Of a DNA stretch of 64,000 bases, positions 1-13,698 are shown in pieces. Origin of the DNA: Tateyamaria sp. ANG-S1 (lineage in GTDB: Bacteria; Pseudomonadota; Alphaproteobacteria; Rhodobacterales; Rhodobacteraceae); the NCBI RefSeq assembly GCF_000814025.1, contig NZ_JWLL01000005.1, forward strand, positions 667,501 to 731,500, read 5' to 3'. The notes below the pieces were generated by a model, which searched no databases, was not told the DNA's origin, and saw only the letters and a program-made list of their open reading frames with translations. How positions within the stretch are numbered: position 1 is the first letter of the stretch; each line of letters starts with the position of its first letter. The translations under genes were made by a program, and so were the position numbers.

Positions 1-1
1 T

Positions 2-202
2 CACGCCAAACGGTTCTTTCAGAAGGCTGAGGAGCTTGAGGTTATGCCTTGGGACGCAGCAACGACACACACATATGACATGATCCTGTCTGACATGAAG
101 TTCAGCGAGAATGACGGCGTTATCCGATCACCGGGTATACCGCACATCGCAAGAACAACACTGCCAGATTGGTTCAAACACGCTGATGGATCAGATCAGT
201 AA
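2..202 (+). CDS. C-terminal end of an unrecognised protein (5' truncated by window)
   Basis: An open frame enters from the left edge and runs 66 codons to a TAA at 200-202. The product has ordinary protein composition and ends in ..DWFKHADGSDQ. I recognise no family. A hairpin with a short T run follows the stop directly, as expected for a real gene end. In most Rhodobacterales rRNA operons this position, some 400 bp before the 23S gene, would be 16S-23S spacer carrying tRNA-Ile and tRNA-Ala. No tRNA is visible here. The reading frame is therefore either a gene inside a long spacer or a sign that 16S and 23S are not adjacent. It could still be a chance frame, since only its end is visible. 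Confidence 0.4.
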   Translation, partial: HAKRFFQKAEELEVMPWDAATTHTYDMILSDMKFSENDGVIRSPGIPHIARTTLPDWFKHADGSDQ

Positions 203-220
203 GAGCGCTACGGCGCTTTT
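201..220 (+). terminator. Intrinsic-terminator-like hairpin after the partial ORF
   Basis: The stem AGCGC/GCGCT around a TACG tetraloop overlaps the stop codon and runs into TTTT. The outer A-T and G-T pairs lengthen the stem to eight. It could end transcription of the partial ORF. If the ORF lies inside an rRNA spacer, antitermination would have to override it. A second small hairpin, CGTCCG/CGGACG, follows at 224-238. Confidence 0.45.
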
Positions 221-594
221 ACTCGTCCGATCCGGACGAATTGACATCGTATAGAGAGATACAAGTTACTTTGAGAGCAATCTTAAAGTAACAATCAACA
301 CTGTTTGGTCGCCCGAGTGTGGGTCTGACCTCGGTGTGGTTCCAAGACCTTGGCAACAAGGAGTTGGAAGGCGACATGATTGAGTGCTTCCTCGCTCACC
401 ATGACGTATCCCGCGCTGAAACGAACAGAGTTGTCCAAGTCAAGTACACTAACCCGCGTGTCCGCACGGGCACGCACCGATCCTTTTGACCGACATCAGA
501 AGGATCAGGGAAAGTATGCTTTTGACCGGAAAATGCGGCTCAGTTGTTCCAGCTTCTGAGCCATTGAAGACGCAAGTCTTTCTTTTTCTGGATC
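221..594 (+). other. 23S rRNA leader or spacer with inverted repeats; no gene seen
   Basis: No convincing CDS or tRNA was found in this stretch. It holds three inverted repeats: GTTACTTT/AAAGTAAC at 265-292, GATCCTT/AAGGATC at 479-506 and GGCTCAG/CTGAGCC at 537-562. These fit pre-rRNA processing or antitermination structure. A TTGACA occurs at 241-246, but I see no well-spaced -10 box, so a promoter cannot be claimed. Confidence 0.5.
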
Positions 595-3425
<2,831 letters not shown>

Positions 3426-3520
3426 ATCCAGTAGAAGCAAGACTTCACTGATCAAAGCATACACATCACAAGGTCGTACGCGACTTGGACACATTGTTGA
3501 TTATTCTGAGCGGTTTTTTC

Positions 3521-3639
3521 GGTTTGGTGGTCATAGCGCAAGCAAAACACCCGGTCCCATCCCGAACCCGGCCGTTAAGTGCTGTAGCGCCGATGGTACT
3601 GCATCTTAAGGTGTGGGAGAGTAGGTCACTGCCAAACCT
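3521..3639 (+). rRNA. rrf: 5S ribosomal RNA
   Basis: About 118 nt with complementary ends, GGTTTGGTGG at the start and the GCCAAACC segment at the end. It carries the canonical internal CCCATCCCGAACCCGG at 3566-3581 and the loop E region GGTGTGGGAGAGTAGG. It lies about 95 bp after 23S in the same direction. CTGAGCGG at 3506-3513 pairs with CCGCTCAG at 3646-3653, forming a processing stem around the mature RNA. Confidence 0.95.
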
Positions 3640-3684
3640 AAAAAGCCGCTCAGGATCGTATCTCTCATACGATGTTTCAAAAAC

Positions 3685-3708
3685 ACCGCCCTTTGGGGCG
3701 GTTTTTTT
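3685..3708 (+). terminator. rRNA operon terminator
   Basis: The stem ACCGCCC/GGGCGGT around a TTTG loop is followed by seven T residues, 46 bp after 5S. This is a strong intrinsic terminator. It implies that the downstream tRNA-fMet, beyond two protein genes, is not part of the same transcript. Confidence 0.85.
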
Positions 3709-3971
3709 ATGCGCAATAGAAATTTCGCATCTATCTCGGACCCAGTTTGCGCAGTGGCGCGCCACCGCATTCGTCGACCTGGCAGTTGGCGTCGAACGAG
3801 CGCCGTCCTAGTGGCATAGACGCGGTTGAGGCTGCAAAGATCCACAGCGGTCGGTGTACAGGGTCTTGGCAATCTCCCCTCGCGGCACAAAGAGCAAAGC
3901 TGACGCCAATGTGAGTGATGGTGTCCCTGCTTATTATTGAATCGTGCGCAACAGCGCGCACATAGCGTGTC
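3709..3971. other. Gene-free stretch before the ccdA-like gene
   Basis: About 260 bp without a supported gene. Short frames on both strands have no ribosome binding site and no recognisable product. It presumably contains the promoter of the ccdA/thioredoxin pair, but I see no clear -35/-10 boxes. Confidence 0.4.
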
Positions 3972-4685
3972 ATGGAATTTGTCTTTGCATATGCCGCAGG
4001 CTTGCTGACTTTGATCAACCCCTGCGTTTTGCCGGTGTTGCCCATCGTGTTGGTCAGTGCCCTAAACGCAAACCGCATGGGGCCGGTTGCCCTGGCGGCG
4101 GGAATGAGCGTGTCTTTCGTCACGTTCGGTGTGTTGGTCACAGCATTCGGCAGCGCAGTTGGCCTGACCCAGGACCTTCTGGCGCAGATCGGGGCCGTCA
4201 TGATGATTGGCTTTGGTCTTGTCCTGGTTGTTCCCGCCTTTGCTCAGCGTTTTGAACTGGCGACCGCTGGAATGGCGCGCGGCGCGGATGCACGGATGAA
4301 CACGCTGGACCATTCGGGTTTGCGCGGCCAATTCATGGGGGGACTTTTGCTGGGGGCTGTCTGGTCGCCTTGTATTGGCCCCACGCTGGGGGGTGCCATT
4401 GCGCTGGCATCTCAAGGTGAGAGCCTCGGCTATGTCACTGCGATCATGAGCTTTTTTGCTTTGGGTGTATCAACCTTAATCCTTGCCCTCGGACTTGGGG
4501 CGCGTGAGGCGATCCGGGCGCGTGCCCAGTCGTTGCGTGGACTGGCGGAGAGGTCCAAGCCTATTTTAGGTGTCACATTCATGGCCGTCGGGTTGATGCT
4601 TCTTCTTGGCGTGCACCACATCATCGAAGCCTGGGCCATTCAGGTGTTGCCAATCTGGCTCCAGGACTTGTCCGTTGCACTTTAA
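3972..4685 (+). CDS. CcdA/DsbD-type transmembrane thiol-disulfide carrier
   Basis: 237 aa, highly hydrophobic, about six membrane spans. Family marks are the NPCVLPVLPIVL motif in the first span (residues about 16-27) and the matching WSPCIGPTLGG in the fourth (about 134-144). In CcdA/DsbD proteins these paired cysteines carry reducing equivalents from cytoplasmic thioredoxin to the periplasm, for cytochrome c maturation or thiol repair. The next gene, 18 bp on, encodes an exported thioredoxin-fold protein, so the two probably form one electron-relay unit. Length matches the short CcdA class, not full DsbD. The start codon lacks a strong ribosome site but matches the family N-terminus. Confidence 0.9.
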   Translation: MEFVFAYAAGLLTLINPCVLPVLPIVLVSALNANRMGPVALAAGMSVSFVTFGVLVTAFGSAVGLTQDLLAQIGAVMMIGFGLVLVVPAFAQRFELATAGMARGADARMNTLDHSGLRGQFMGGLLLGAVWSPCIGPTLGGAIALASQGESLGYVTAIMSFFALGVSTLILALGLGAREAIRARAQSLRGLAERSKPILGVTFMAVGLMLLLGVHHIIEAWAIQVLPIWLQDLSVAL

Positions 4686-4703
4686 CTTTACGAAGGGGAC
4701 CAA

Positions 4704-5102
4704 ATGAAACGTCGCACTTTTCTGACGGCCACCGCGGCTGCTTCACTTCTGCCTTTTGCCGCGCGGGCGGCAGGGTTTGTCGAGTACACGCCCGGTCTGA
4801 TCCAGTCCGAACTGGATGCGGGTCGCACGGTTCTTGTCGATTATGCTGCCGATTGGTGCAGCACGTGTGCAAGGCAAGAGCGGGTGATCACTGCACTGCG
4901 CGGCGGCAATCCGGCCTACGATCAGGCGATGACGTTCGTCCGGGTCGATTGGGACGAATTTGCGCGGCATGAGGTGACCACATCGCGCGGCGTTCCACGC
5001 CGCTCTACCTTGATTTTGCTGCGCGGGGACCAGGAACTGGGCCGCATCGTGGCGGGTACGTCGCAAAGCCAGATCAAAGGTCTGCTCGACCGCGCTTTGT
5101 GA
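4704..5102 (+). CDS. Exported thioredoxin-family protein (WCSTC)
   Basis: 132 aa. The N-terminus MKRRTFLTATAAASLLPFAARA resembles a signal peptide with a Tat-like RR start, cleaved around residue 22. A compact thioredoxin fold follows, with the active-site motif WCSTC (residues about 52-56) after the strand VLVDYAAD. The later RGVPRRSTLILL segment corresponds to the cis-Pro region, with the usual order shifted. It likely acts in the periplasm as the partner reduced by the preceding CcdA-like protein. A strong AAGGGGACCAA ribosome site precedes the ATG. The exact client, such as apocytochrome c or an oxidised periplasmic protein, cannot be told. Confidence 0.85.
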   Translation: MKRRTFLTATAAASLLPFAARAAGFVEYTPGLIQSELDAGRTVLVDYAADWCSTCARQERVITALRGGNPAYDQAMTFVRVDWDEFARHEVTTSRGVPRRSTLILLRGDQELGRIVAGTSQSQIKGLLDRAL

Positions 5103-5178
5103 CGGTTTTCTGACGACAAAAGTGGGGGATGGTCTTGCGGTCCCCCGCGACTCGGCGTACACCGCCCAAACCAATTGG

Positions 5179-5255
<77 letters not shown>

Positions 5256-5257
5256 AA

Positions 5258-5282
5258 AACGCCGTCCTTCGGGGCGGCGTTT
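5258..5282. terminator. Bidirectional terminator between tRNA-fMet and oxyR
   Basis: The stem AACGCCGTCC/GGGCGGCGTT around a TTCG loop contains one wobble pair and has A and T tracts outside it. It lies between the end of the tRNA and the 3' end of the convergent oxyR gene, so it can serve both. Confidence 0.7.
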
Positions 5283-5288
5283 CCCGTT

Positions 5289-6182
5289 TCAGTCCTTGTG
5301 CCCGGCGGCCTGTTGCACCAGCGGAACGAGGTCTTGCAAGGCGGGTCCCATGGGGTTGGTCGCGCGCCAAACCATGCCGATGGATCGGCTGGGCGCAGTC
5401 CCCGCGAAACGGCTGATGCATACGGGTGCCGACCGTGTTTCCACATCGATGGCCATTTCCGGGATCAGCGTCACACCAATGCCCGCGCCCACCATCTGGA
5501 CCAAAGTTCCCAGTGAGCTGCCGTCTAGCCCACCGCGCGGACGGTTCGGGTTGATGTTGCAGAACGACATGGCCTGATCGCGGAAACAGTGCCCTTCCTC
5601 CAATAGAAGCAGACGCAACTGTGCCAGTTCGTTCACGGTCGCGGGTGGTGCAGTCGCGTCGGTTTTGGGGCGAATTAGCACCATTTCTTCTGAAAATAGA
5701 GGGCTTTCGACGAGGGCCGGTTCGTCGAGGGGCAGGGCGACGATCGCGGCGTCCAGTTGCCCGTCCATCAATTCGTCGATCAGTCGTGGTGTCACAGTCT
5801 CGCGCACATGCAGGTCGGTTTGAGGGTGCGCCTGCGTCACCTGGCTGATCAGATTTGGCAGCAGATAGGGCGCGATGGTTGGGATGATGCCAAGGCGCAG
5901 GCGGCCAAGGGTGGTGCCGCGCGCCGATGTGGCCCAGTCGCCCAACTCGTCCATGGCGCGCAGGATGGCTGTCGCGCGGGTTTCAAAGTCTTCGCCCTTT
6001 GGCGTTAGTCGCAGGGCGCGGGGTTGCCGCTCGAACAGCTCAAGGCCGAGGGTTTGCTCCAGGTCGCGGATCTGCACGGACAACGCGGGCTGGGAAATGG
6101 CACATCTGTCCGCTGCCCGACCGAAGTGCAGGTCCTGCGCGAGTGCCTTGAAGTACCGCAATTGTCGGAGGGTGATATTCAT
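5289..6182 (-). CDS. oxyR: OxyR, LysR-family peroxide sensor/activator
   Basis: 297 aa, the usual LysR length. Residues 1-60 form the winged helix-turn-helix (MNITLRQLRYFKALAQDLHF..). Two redox cysteines sit in GHCFRDQAMSFC at positions 199 and 208, the same numbering as E. coli OxyR, whose disulfide forms on hydrogen peroxide exposure. Divergent katG lies 230 bp away, the classic arrangement for an OxyR target. It probably activates katG when oxidised and may repress its own gene. The ATG start leaves a standard N-terminus. Identification is firm because both cysteines and their spacing are present. Confidence 0.95.
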   Translation of the reverse strand: MNITLRQLRYFKALAQDLHFGRAADRCAISQPALSVQIRDLEQTLGLELFERQPRALRLTPKGEDFETRATAILRAMDELGDWATSARGTTLGRLRLGIIPTIAPYLLPNLISQVTQAHPQTDLHVRETVTPRLIDELMDGQLDAAIVALPLDEPALVESPLFSEEMVLIRPKTDATAPPATVNELAQLRLLLLEEGHCFRDQAMSFCNINPNRPRGGLDGSSLGTLVQMVGAGIGVTLIPEMAIDVETRSAPVCISRFAGTAPSRSIGMVWRATNPMGPALQDLVPLVQQAAGHKD

Positions 6183-8587
<2,405 letters not shown>

Positions 8588-8605
8588 GCGATTGTAAATA
8601 ATGTG

Positions 8606-8633
8606 AAACGCGGGTCCGTTGTGGCCCGCGTTT
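8606..8633. terminator. Terminator between convergent katG and pcaG
   Basis: A perfect 9-bp stem, AAACGCGGG/CCCGCGTTT, has a 10-base loop and runs into TTTT. It sits 18 bp after the katG stop and just before the pcaG stop on the other strand, so it can act in both directions. Confidence 0.8.
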
Positions 8634-8639
8634 TGCGTT

Positions 8640-9209
8640 TCAGGCGTCGAAGAAGACGGTTTCGTTTGGGCCTTGCAGGTGGATGTTGAACTGGAAATGC
8701 CCGTCCGCGACCTGTTTGGTGATGAGGGTGTCGCGCCTTGTGTCTTCGACCAGTGACAGCCACGGGTCGCTTGGCAACTTTGGTTCGTCCGGAAAATACA
8801 TCCGCGTGTGCAGGCCCACATTGATGCCTCGGGCGACGATCCAGAACGTGATGTGGGCAGCACCCCCGCCGGTTGCGCCGGGGCGGATCGTTTCGAACCG
8901 CCAAGCACCTGTGTCCTGATCCGCAGGGCATCGGCCCCAACCTGTGAAGCCTGTGTTCGTCGTGCTGAAATGGCCCGCAGCGTCGGCTTGCCAGATCTCG
9001 ATCAGCGCATCGGTCAGCGGTGCGTCTTCGCCGTCGTACACCGTACCGGTGACGGTGATCCGTTCGCCTTCAGTCGAGTCGGTCAGCATGGTTGCGCCGG
9101 GATCGCTGGCGTAAACGCCTGTGATGCCTGCAAAATTGGGGGTGCAGCCGATATGGACATACGGTCCGGCGGTTTGTGACGGGCTTTCCTTGAGCCGTTT
9201 GGTCGTCAT
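8640..9209 (-). CDS. pcaG: Protocatechuate 3,4-dioxygenase, alpha subunit
   Basis: 189 aa starting at [15 protein letters not shown]; a longer frame upstream overlaps pcaH and is not used. The start ATG shares one base with the pcaH stop (TGATG). The alpha subunit lacks the full iron-ligand set and pairs with PcaH to cleave protocatechuate between its hydroxyls, giving beta-carboxy-cis,cis-muconate. Family marks are SPSQTAGPYVHIG near the N-terminus and the beta-sandwich stretch with IEIWQADAAGHF. Order pcaC-pcaH-pcaG on one strand supports a role in aromatic (lignin or plant-derived) carbon use. Confidence 0.95.
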   Translation of the reverse strand: MTTKRLKESPSQTAGPYVHIGCTPNFAGITGVYASDPGATMLTDSTEGERITVTGTVYDGEDAPLTDALIEIWQADAAGHFSTTNTGFTGWGRCPADQDTGAWRFETIRPGATGGGAAHITFWIVARGINVGLHTRMYFPDEPKLPSDPWLSLVEDTRRDTLITKQVADGHFQFNIHLQGPNETVFFDA

Positions 9210-9931
9210 CAATTTCCCTCCATCCGATTTCCGAACGGGGTCGATCCGCGCCCGCGCAGGATGATGTCGAAGCGGTAGGCGAGTGCGTCCATGGGTGCCG
9301 TTGCGTCCATGTCCAGACGGGCGGTCAGTTGGGCGATGGCAGCGGAGTCGGAGATGGCGCGCACGATCGGGCAGAGGGGGATCAGTGGATCCCCTTCGAA
9401 GTACATCTGGGTGATCAGACGCTGGGCAAAGCTGTGGCCGAAGACTGAGAAGTGGATGTGGGCGGGGCGCCAGGAGTTGGGGCCGTTGGGCCACGGGTAG
9501 GGGCCGGGCTGGACCGTTGTGAAGCGGTACGTGCCGTCGTCATCGGTGATCATCCGCCCGCAGCCGCTGAAGTTAGGGTCGAGCGGGGCGAGGTACCCTT
9601 CCTTGGCGTGGCGATAGCGTCCGCCTGCATTGGCTTGCCAGACCTCGATCAGTGCGCCGGGCACTGGGCGGGCGTTTTCGTCCCAGACGCGCCCGTGCAC
9701 GATCATGCGCGGGCCAATCGCCATCTCGCCCGGTGCTGCGAAGTTGCGGATTAGGTCGTTGTCGAGGGGGCCGAGCATGTCGTGGCCGAAGACGGGGCCA
9801 TGGTCCTCGCTGGGGGATGGCGGCGCCTTGACCAGCGGTTTTTGCGGGGATCGGAGGATGCTGGATTTATACTCAGGGAAATGGGCTGCCGGGTTCCAGT
9901 TGCGGTCCCTTGGGTAAAGGGGGTCAGCCAC
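9209..9931 (-). CDS. pcaH: Protocatechuate 3,4-dioxygenase, beta subunit
   Basis: 240 aa from a GTG at 9931 that overlaps the pcaC stop by eight bases and has GGAGG six bases upstream. A longer ATG start (9952) adds residues that do not match the family. The expected Fe(III) ligands are visible: a Tyr in GGRYRHA, a Tyr in VQPGPYPWP and the two His of PAHIHF. The typical start [15 protein letters not shown] is present. Together with PcaG it forms the intradiol ring-cleaving enzyme. Tight overlap on both sides implies cotranslation. Confidence 0.95.
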   Translation of the reverse strand: MADPLYPRDRNWNPAAHFPEYKSSILRSPQKPLVKAPPSPSEDHGPVFGHDMLGPLDNDLIRNFAAPGEMAIGPRMIVHGRVWDENARPVPGALIEVWQANAGGRYRHAKEGYLAPLDPNFSGCGRMITDDDGTYRFTTVQPGPYPWPNGPNSWRPAHIHFSVFGHSFAQRLITQMYFEGDPLIPLCPIVRAISDSAAIAQLTARLDMDATAPMDALAYRFDIILRGRGSTPFGNRMEGN

Positions 9932-10307
9932 TCTCGGCCTCCATCTCGGCATATGTCTCCTTCGCGATTTGTAGGGCGCGGTTTGCACGCGGCACACCTG
10001 CGTAGACGGCTACATGCTGGAATGCTTCGGCCACATCGCTTGGGGTGGCCCCCGTTCGGGCCGTGGCGCGGATGTGCATGGGGATTTCATCGAAATTGCC
10101 AGTGGCCGCCAGCAGGGCGAGGGTCAGCATGGACCTTTCCCGCAGGCTGATCGCGTCGCTGGCCCAGACAGTGCCCCAGGCTCCTTCTGTGATCAGCTCT
10201 TGGAACGGTGCGTCAAAGGCTGTTTTCACCGCTTGCGCCCGGTCCACATGCGCATCGCCCAGCACGGTCCGGCGCACGCCCATGCCCTTGGCCCATTTGT
10301 CGTCCAT
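9924..10307 (-). CDS. pcaC: 4-carboxymuconolactone decarboxylase
   Basis: 127 aa, the normal size of stand-alone PcaC, from the ATG at 10307 with GGGAGG five bases upstream. It belongs to the CMD/AhpD-like fold and converts gamma-carboxymuconolactone to the beta-ketoadipate enol-lactone, two steps after PcaHG. The visible helical core includes [20 protein letters not shown] and the conserved [13 protein letters not shown] stretch. It is the first gene of the pcaCHG operon, whose promoter lies in the 118-bp gap to divergent aspS. The other pca genes (B, D, Q) are not in this window. Confidence 0.93.
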   Translation of the reverse strand: MDDKWAKGMGVRRTVLGDAHVDRAQAVKTAFDAPFQELITEGAWGTVWASDAISLRERSMLTLALLAATGNFDEIPMHIRATARTGATPSDVAEAFQHVAVYAGVPRANRALQIAKETYAEMEAESG

Positions 10308-10425
10308 CGCAGCCTCCCTTTTCATCGGTGATAGCATGGCCCAAACCGCGTTGTCGCCTTGACTTTCCACCCCCTGCCCGGTGTATCTGCGCCGATCAAA
10401 ACCGCAGCCCCGAAGGGACACGACC

Positions 10426-12207
10426 ATGCATGCTTACCGCTCTCACTCCTGCGCCGCTCTGACCTCGGCCAATGTGGGTGATACTGTGCGTTTGTCGGGC
10501 TGGGTCCACCGGGTGCGCGACCACGGTGGCGTGCTGTTTATCGACCTGCGCGACCATTACGGTGTGACGCAGGTGTTGTGCGACCCCGACAGCCCGGTGT
10601 TTTCGGACGTCGAGAAAGTGCGCAGCGAATGGTGCATTCGCATCGATGGCAACGTGAAGGCGCGGGACGAGAGCCTGATCAACCCCAAGCTGCCCACGGG
10701 CGAGATCGAAGTCTACATCCGCGATCTGGAAGTTCTGGGCCAATCGGCGGAACTGCCGCTGATGGTGTTTGGCGATCAGGAGTATCCGGAAGAGACGCGC
10801 CTGACCTACCGTTACCTCGACCTGCGTCGTGAGAAGATGCAGGAGAACATGAAGCTGCGATCGGACGTTGTGGCGTCGATCCGCAAGCGCATGTGGGATC
10901 AGGAGTTTCGCGAGTATCAGACGCCGATCATCACGGCATCCTCGCCCGAAGGTGCGCGCGACTTTCTGGTGCCGTCGCGCCTGCATCCCGGCAAATTCTA
11001 TGCGCTGCCGCAGGCCCCGCAGCAGTTCAAGCAGCTGTTGATGGTGTCGGGCTTTGACAAGTATTTTCAGATCGCGCCGTGCTTCCGGGACGAAGACCCG
11101 CGCGCAGATCGCTCGCCCACCGACTTCTACCAGTTGGATATGGAGATGTCTTTCGTCGAGCAGCAGGATGTGTTCGATACCATCGCGCCTGTGCTGGCCG
11201 GTGTGTTCGAAGAGTTCGGCGGCGGCAAGAAAGTCGATGCGCCCGAGACGTGGGAGCAGATCAGCTACCGCGATGCGGCGCTTTGGTATGGCAGCGACAA
11301 GCCTGACCTACGCAACCCGATCAAGATGCAGGTGGTGTCCGACCATTTCCGCGGGTCCGGTTTTGCGATCTTTGCCAAGTTGTTGGAGCAGGACGGCACA
11401 GAAATCCGGGCCATTCCCGCGCCGACAGGCGGCAGCCGCAAGTTCTGCGACCGTATGAATGCCTATGCGCAGAAAGAGGGTCTGCCCGGGATGGGCTACA
11501 TCTTCTGGCGCGATCAAGGCGAGGGGATGGAAGCGGCTGGCCCGCTGGCGAAGAACATCGGGCCGGAACGCACGGAGGCCATCCGCCAGCAACTGGGTCT
11601 GGGCGTCGGCGACGCGGCGTTCTTCCTTGGCGGCAAACCCAAGGCGTTCGAGGCCATCGCGGGCCGCGCGCGCAACGTTATCGGTGAAGAGCTCAAGCTT
11701 ATCGACGAGGACCGCTTCGCCTTTGCCTGGATCGTGGATTTCCCGATCTACGAAGCGGACGAAGAAACCGGCAAGATCGACTTTGAACACAACCCGTTCT
11801 CCATGCCCCAAGGCGGGATGGACGCGCTGGACGGCGATCCTCTCAAGGTGCTGGGTTATCAGTATGACCTTGCCTGTAACGGCTACGAGCTGGTGTCGGG
11901 CGCTATCCGGAACCACCGGCCTGAGATCATGTTCAAGGCGTTCGAGATTGCAGGCTATGACGAAGCCGAAGTCCGCAAGCGGTTCGGCGGCATGGTCAAC
12001 GCCTTCCAATACGGTGCGCCGCCCCACGGTGGGTGTGCTGCAGGCATCGACCGGATCGTGATGCTGCTGGCAGGCGAACAGAACATCCGCGAGGTGATTC
12101 TGTTCCCGATGAACCAGCGGGCCGAAGATCTGATGATGGATGCGCCGAACGATCCGACCAGCGATCAGTTGATGGAACTGGGTCTGCGCGTCATCCCGCA
12201 GGACTAG
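10426..12207 (+). CDS. aspS: Aspartyl-tRNA synthetase
   Basis: 593 aa from the ATG at 10426 with GAAGGGA upstream. The N-terminal OB-fold anticodon domain starts at about residue 17 ([19 protein letters not shown]). A class II catalytic core with the bacterial GAD insertion follows. Motif 2 reads [19 protein letters not shown] and motif 3 is GIDRIVMLL near the C-terminus. It charges tRNA-Asp in the cytoplasm. The length matches bacterial AspRS. The gene stands alone and is followed by a long hairpin. Confidence 0.97.
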   Translation: MHAYRSHSCAALTSANVGDTVRLSGWVHRVRDHGGVLFIDLRDHYGVTQVLCDPDSPVFSDVEKVRSEWCIRIDGNVKARDESLINPKLPTGEIEVYIRDLEVLGQSAELPLMVFGDQEYPEETRLTYRYLDLRREKMQENMKLRSDVVASIRKRMWDQEFREYQTPIITASSPEGARDFLVPSRLHPGKFYALPQAPQQFKQLLMVSGFDKYFQIAPCFRDEDPRADRSPTDFYQLDMEMSFVEQQDVFDTIAPVLAGVFEEFGGGKKVDAPETWEQISYRDAALWYGSDKPDLRNPIKMQVVSDHFRGSGFAIFAKLLEQDGTEIRAIPAPTGGSRKFCDRMNAYAQKEGLPGMGYIFWRDQGEGMEAAGPLAKNIGPERTEAIRQQLGLGVGDAAFFLGGKPKAFEAIAGRARNVIGEELKLIDEDRFAFAWIVDFPIYEADEETGKIDFEHNPFSMPQGGMDALDGDPLKVLGYQYDLACNGYELVSGAIRNHRPEIMFKAFEIAGYDEAEVRKRFGGMVNAFQYGAPPHGGCAAGIDRIVMLLAGEQNIREVILFPMNQRAEDLMMDAPNDPTSDQLMELGLRVIPQD

Positions 12208-12230
12208 GCGAAGAAACGCACAATTCGAGG

Positions 12231-12256
12231 CGGCCACCGGTGCAAACTGGTGGCCG
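12231..12256 (+). terminator. Hairpin after aspS
   Basis: CGGCCACC pairs perfectly with GGTGGCCG around a 10-base loop, 23 bp after the aspS stop. There is no T run, so it may act as a weak terminator or as an mRNA-stabilising stem. Confidence 0.5.
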
Positions 12257-12291
12257 TAATGCTATCTTGATGCCGTGGTTTGCTGCATCGG

Positions 12292-13692
12292 GTGACTGTC
12301 TTGCGTTCGTTTGACCCTCAACTCGCTGAAATCCGCTTTGGCTATGGGCTGTCGCCTGAATACGCACCGCCGCAGGACGTGTCGGCCATGCTGTCTGGGC
12401 TGACTGCGCCCGATGTGATGGCCCAGACCTATCCAATCGAGAGCTTTCGCGACTTTCGTTCGCGCATGATTGAGGTGCGCGGACAGCGCGAGATTATCAG
12501 AAAGAACCGTGGGACAGACATTGCGGTCGACGCGCGCAAGAGACGCAATGTGCTGAACAGGATTGCGCGTGAGGATATGGCAGTCTGGGTGGGGCATACG
12601 ATGCTTCGGCGTGCCCACACCGAAACGGCCTTCCGCGAGCGTATCGTCGCCTTTTGGGCCGATCACTTCACGGCCATTGGCAAGCGTGGCCTTATTCGCC
12701 GTGCGACGTCCCCCTATATCGAAGATGCGATTCGTCCGTTTATCGCTGGCCGCTTCGAGGACCTGTTGGTGCATGCAGCCACTCATCCGCTGATGGTGGA
12801 TTATCTTGATCAGCGTTTGTCGACTGGACCAAACAGCGAGCGTGCCCAAGCGGCTGGAAACAATCGCAAGATTGGTCTGAACGAAAACCTCGCGCGGGAA
12901 TTGCTTGAGCTGCACACGTTGGGTGTGGATGGGCCGTATACGCAACAAGATGTGACAGAATTGGCCGAGTTGCTGACCGGGCTGACATTCGATGTGCAGA
13001 ACGGCATGAAGTACCAAAAGCGGTTGGCCGAGCCCGGGGCAGAGACTGTGCTTGGCGTGACCTATAGCGAGACGGCGAGCCTGAAAACGGTTCATACCGC
13101 GCTGAAGGATTTGGCGCGCCATCCTGCAACGGCGCGGCACATCGCAACCAAGTTGGCTGTGCACTTTGGGCATGATACGCCGGATCCGGATCTGATCGAC
13201 GCTGTTGAAACGGCCTTTATCGACAATGATGGTGCGCTGCTCCCCGTGTATGAGGCATTGCTGTCGCACCCTTCGGTCTGGTCGCCTGACTTGTCCAACA
13301 TAAAGCCGCCCATTGACTTCATGTCGTCGGCCCTGCGTGCGCTGGCGGTTCCACCCATGGCATTCGCGGATCGCAAAGAGCGGTGGACGCGGCGGTTGTT
13401 CATGGAGCCCCTGTTTGACATGGGGCAGAGGTGGGAGTTGCCGGGGGGGCCGGATGGCTGGCCAGAAGAAGATGCGGCGTGGATCACGCCCCAGGGCATT
13501 GCGTTGCGTGTCTCGTGGGCGATGGGGGCGCCCCGCCGATTGATGGATCCGTTGCCGGACCCGCGCGACTTTGTGGATCATGCCCTTGGCCGCTTTGCCG
13601 ACGAACCTGTGCGTTTTGCCGCTGCTGCTGCTGAAACGCGGCCAGAAGCCATAGGCCTGGTTTTGATGTCTCCCGCCTTTCAGCGCAGATAG
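12292..13692 (+). CDS. DUF1800 family protein
   Basis: About 466 aa. The start is uncertain: no ATG suits, and TTG 12280, GTG 12292 and TTG 12301 are all possible. I use the GTG. The protein opens with RSFDPQLAEIRFGYGLSP, as DUF1800 members do, and contains the family blocks AFWADHFTAIG, LARELLELHTLGVDGPYTQ and SHPSVWSP. No catalytic role is established for the family. It is almost always paired with DUF1501, which follows here after six bases. The pair is probably exported or periplasmic, although no clear signal peptide is visible in this member. Confidence 0.85.
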   Translation: MTVLRSFDPQLAEIRFGYGLSPEYAPPQDVSAMLSGLTAPDVMAQTYPIESFRDFRSRMIEVRGQREIIRKNRGTDIAVDARKRRNVLNRIAREDMAVWVGHTMLRRAHTETAFRERIVAFWADHFTAIGKRGLIRRATSPYIEDAIRPFIAGRFEDLLVHAATHPLMVDYLDQRLSTGPNSERAQAAGNNRKIGLNENLARELLELHTLGVDGPYTQQDVTELAELLTGLTFDVQNGMKYQKRLAEPGAETVLGVTYSETASLKTVHTALKDLARHPATARHIATKLAVHFGHDTPDPDLIDAVETAFIDNDGALLPVYEALLSHPSVWSPDLSNIKPPIDFMSSALRALAVPPMAFADRKERWTRRLFMEPLFDMGQRWELPGGPDGWPEEDAAWITPQGIALRVSWAMGAPRRLMDPLPDPRDFVDHALGRFADEPVRFAAAAAETRPEAIGLVLMSPAFQRR

Positions 13693-13698
13693 GAGAAC

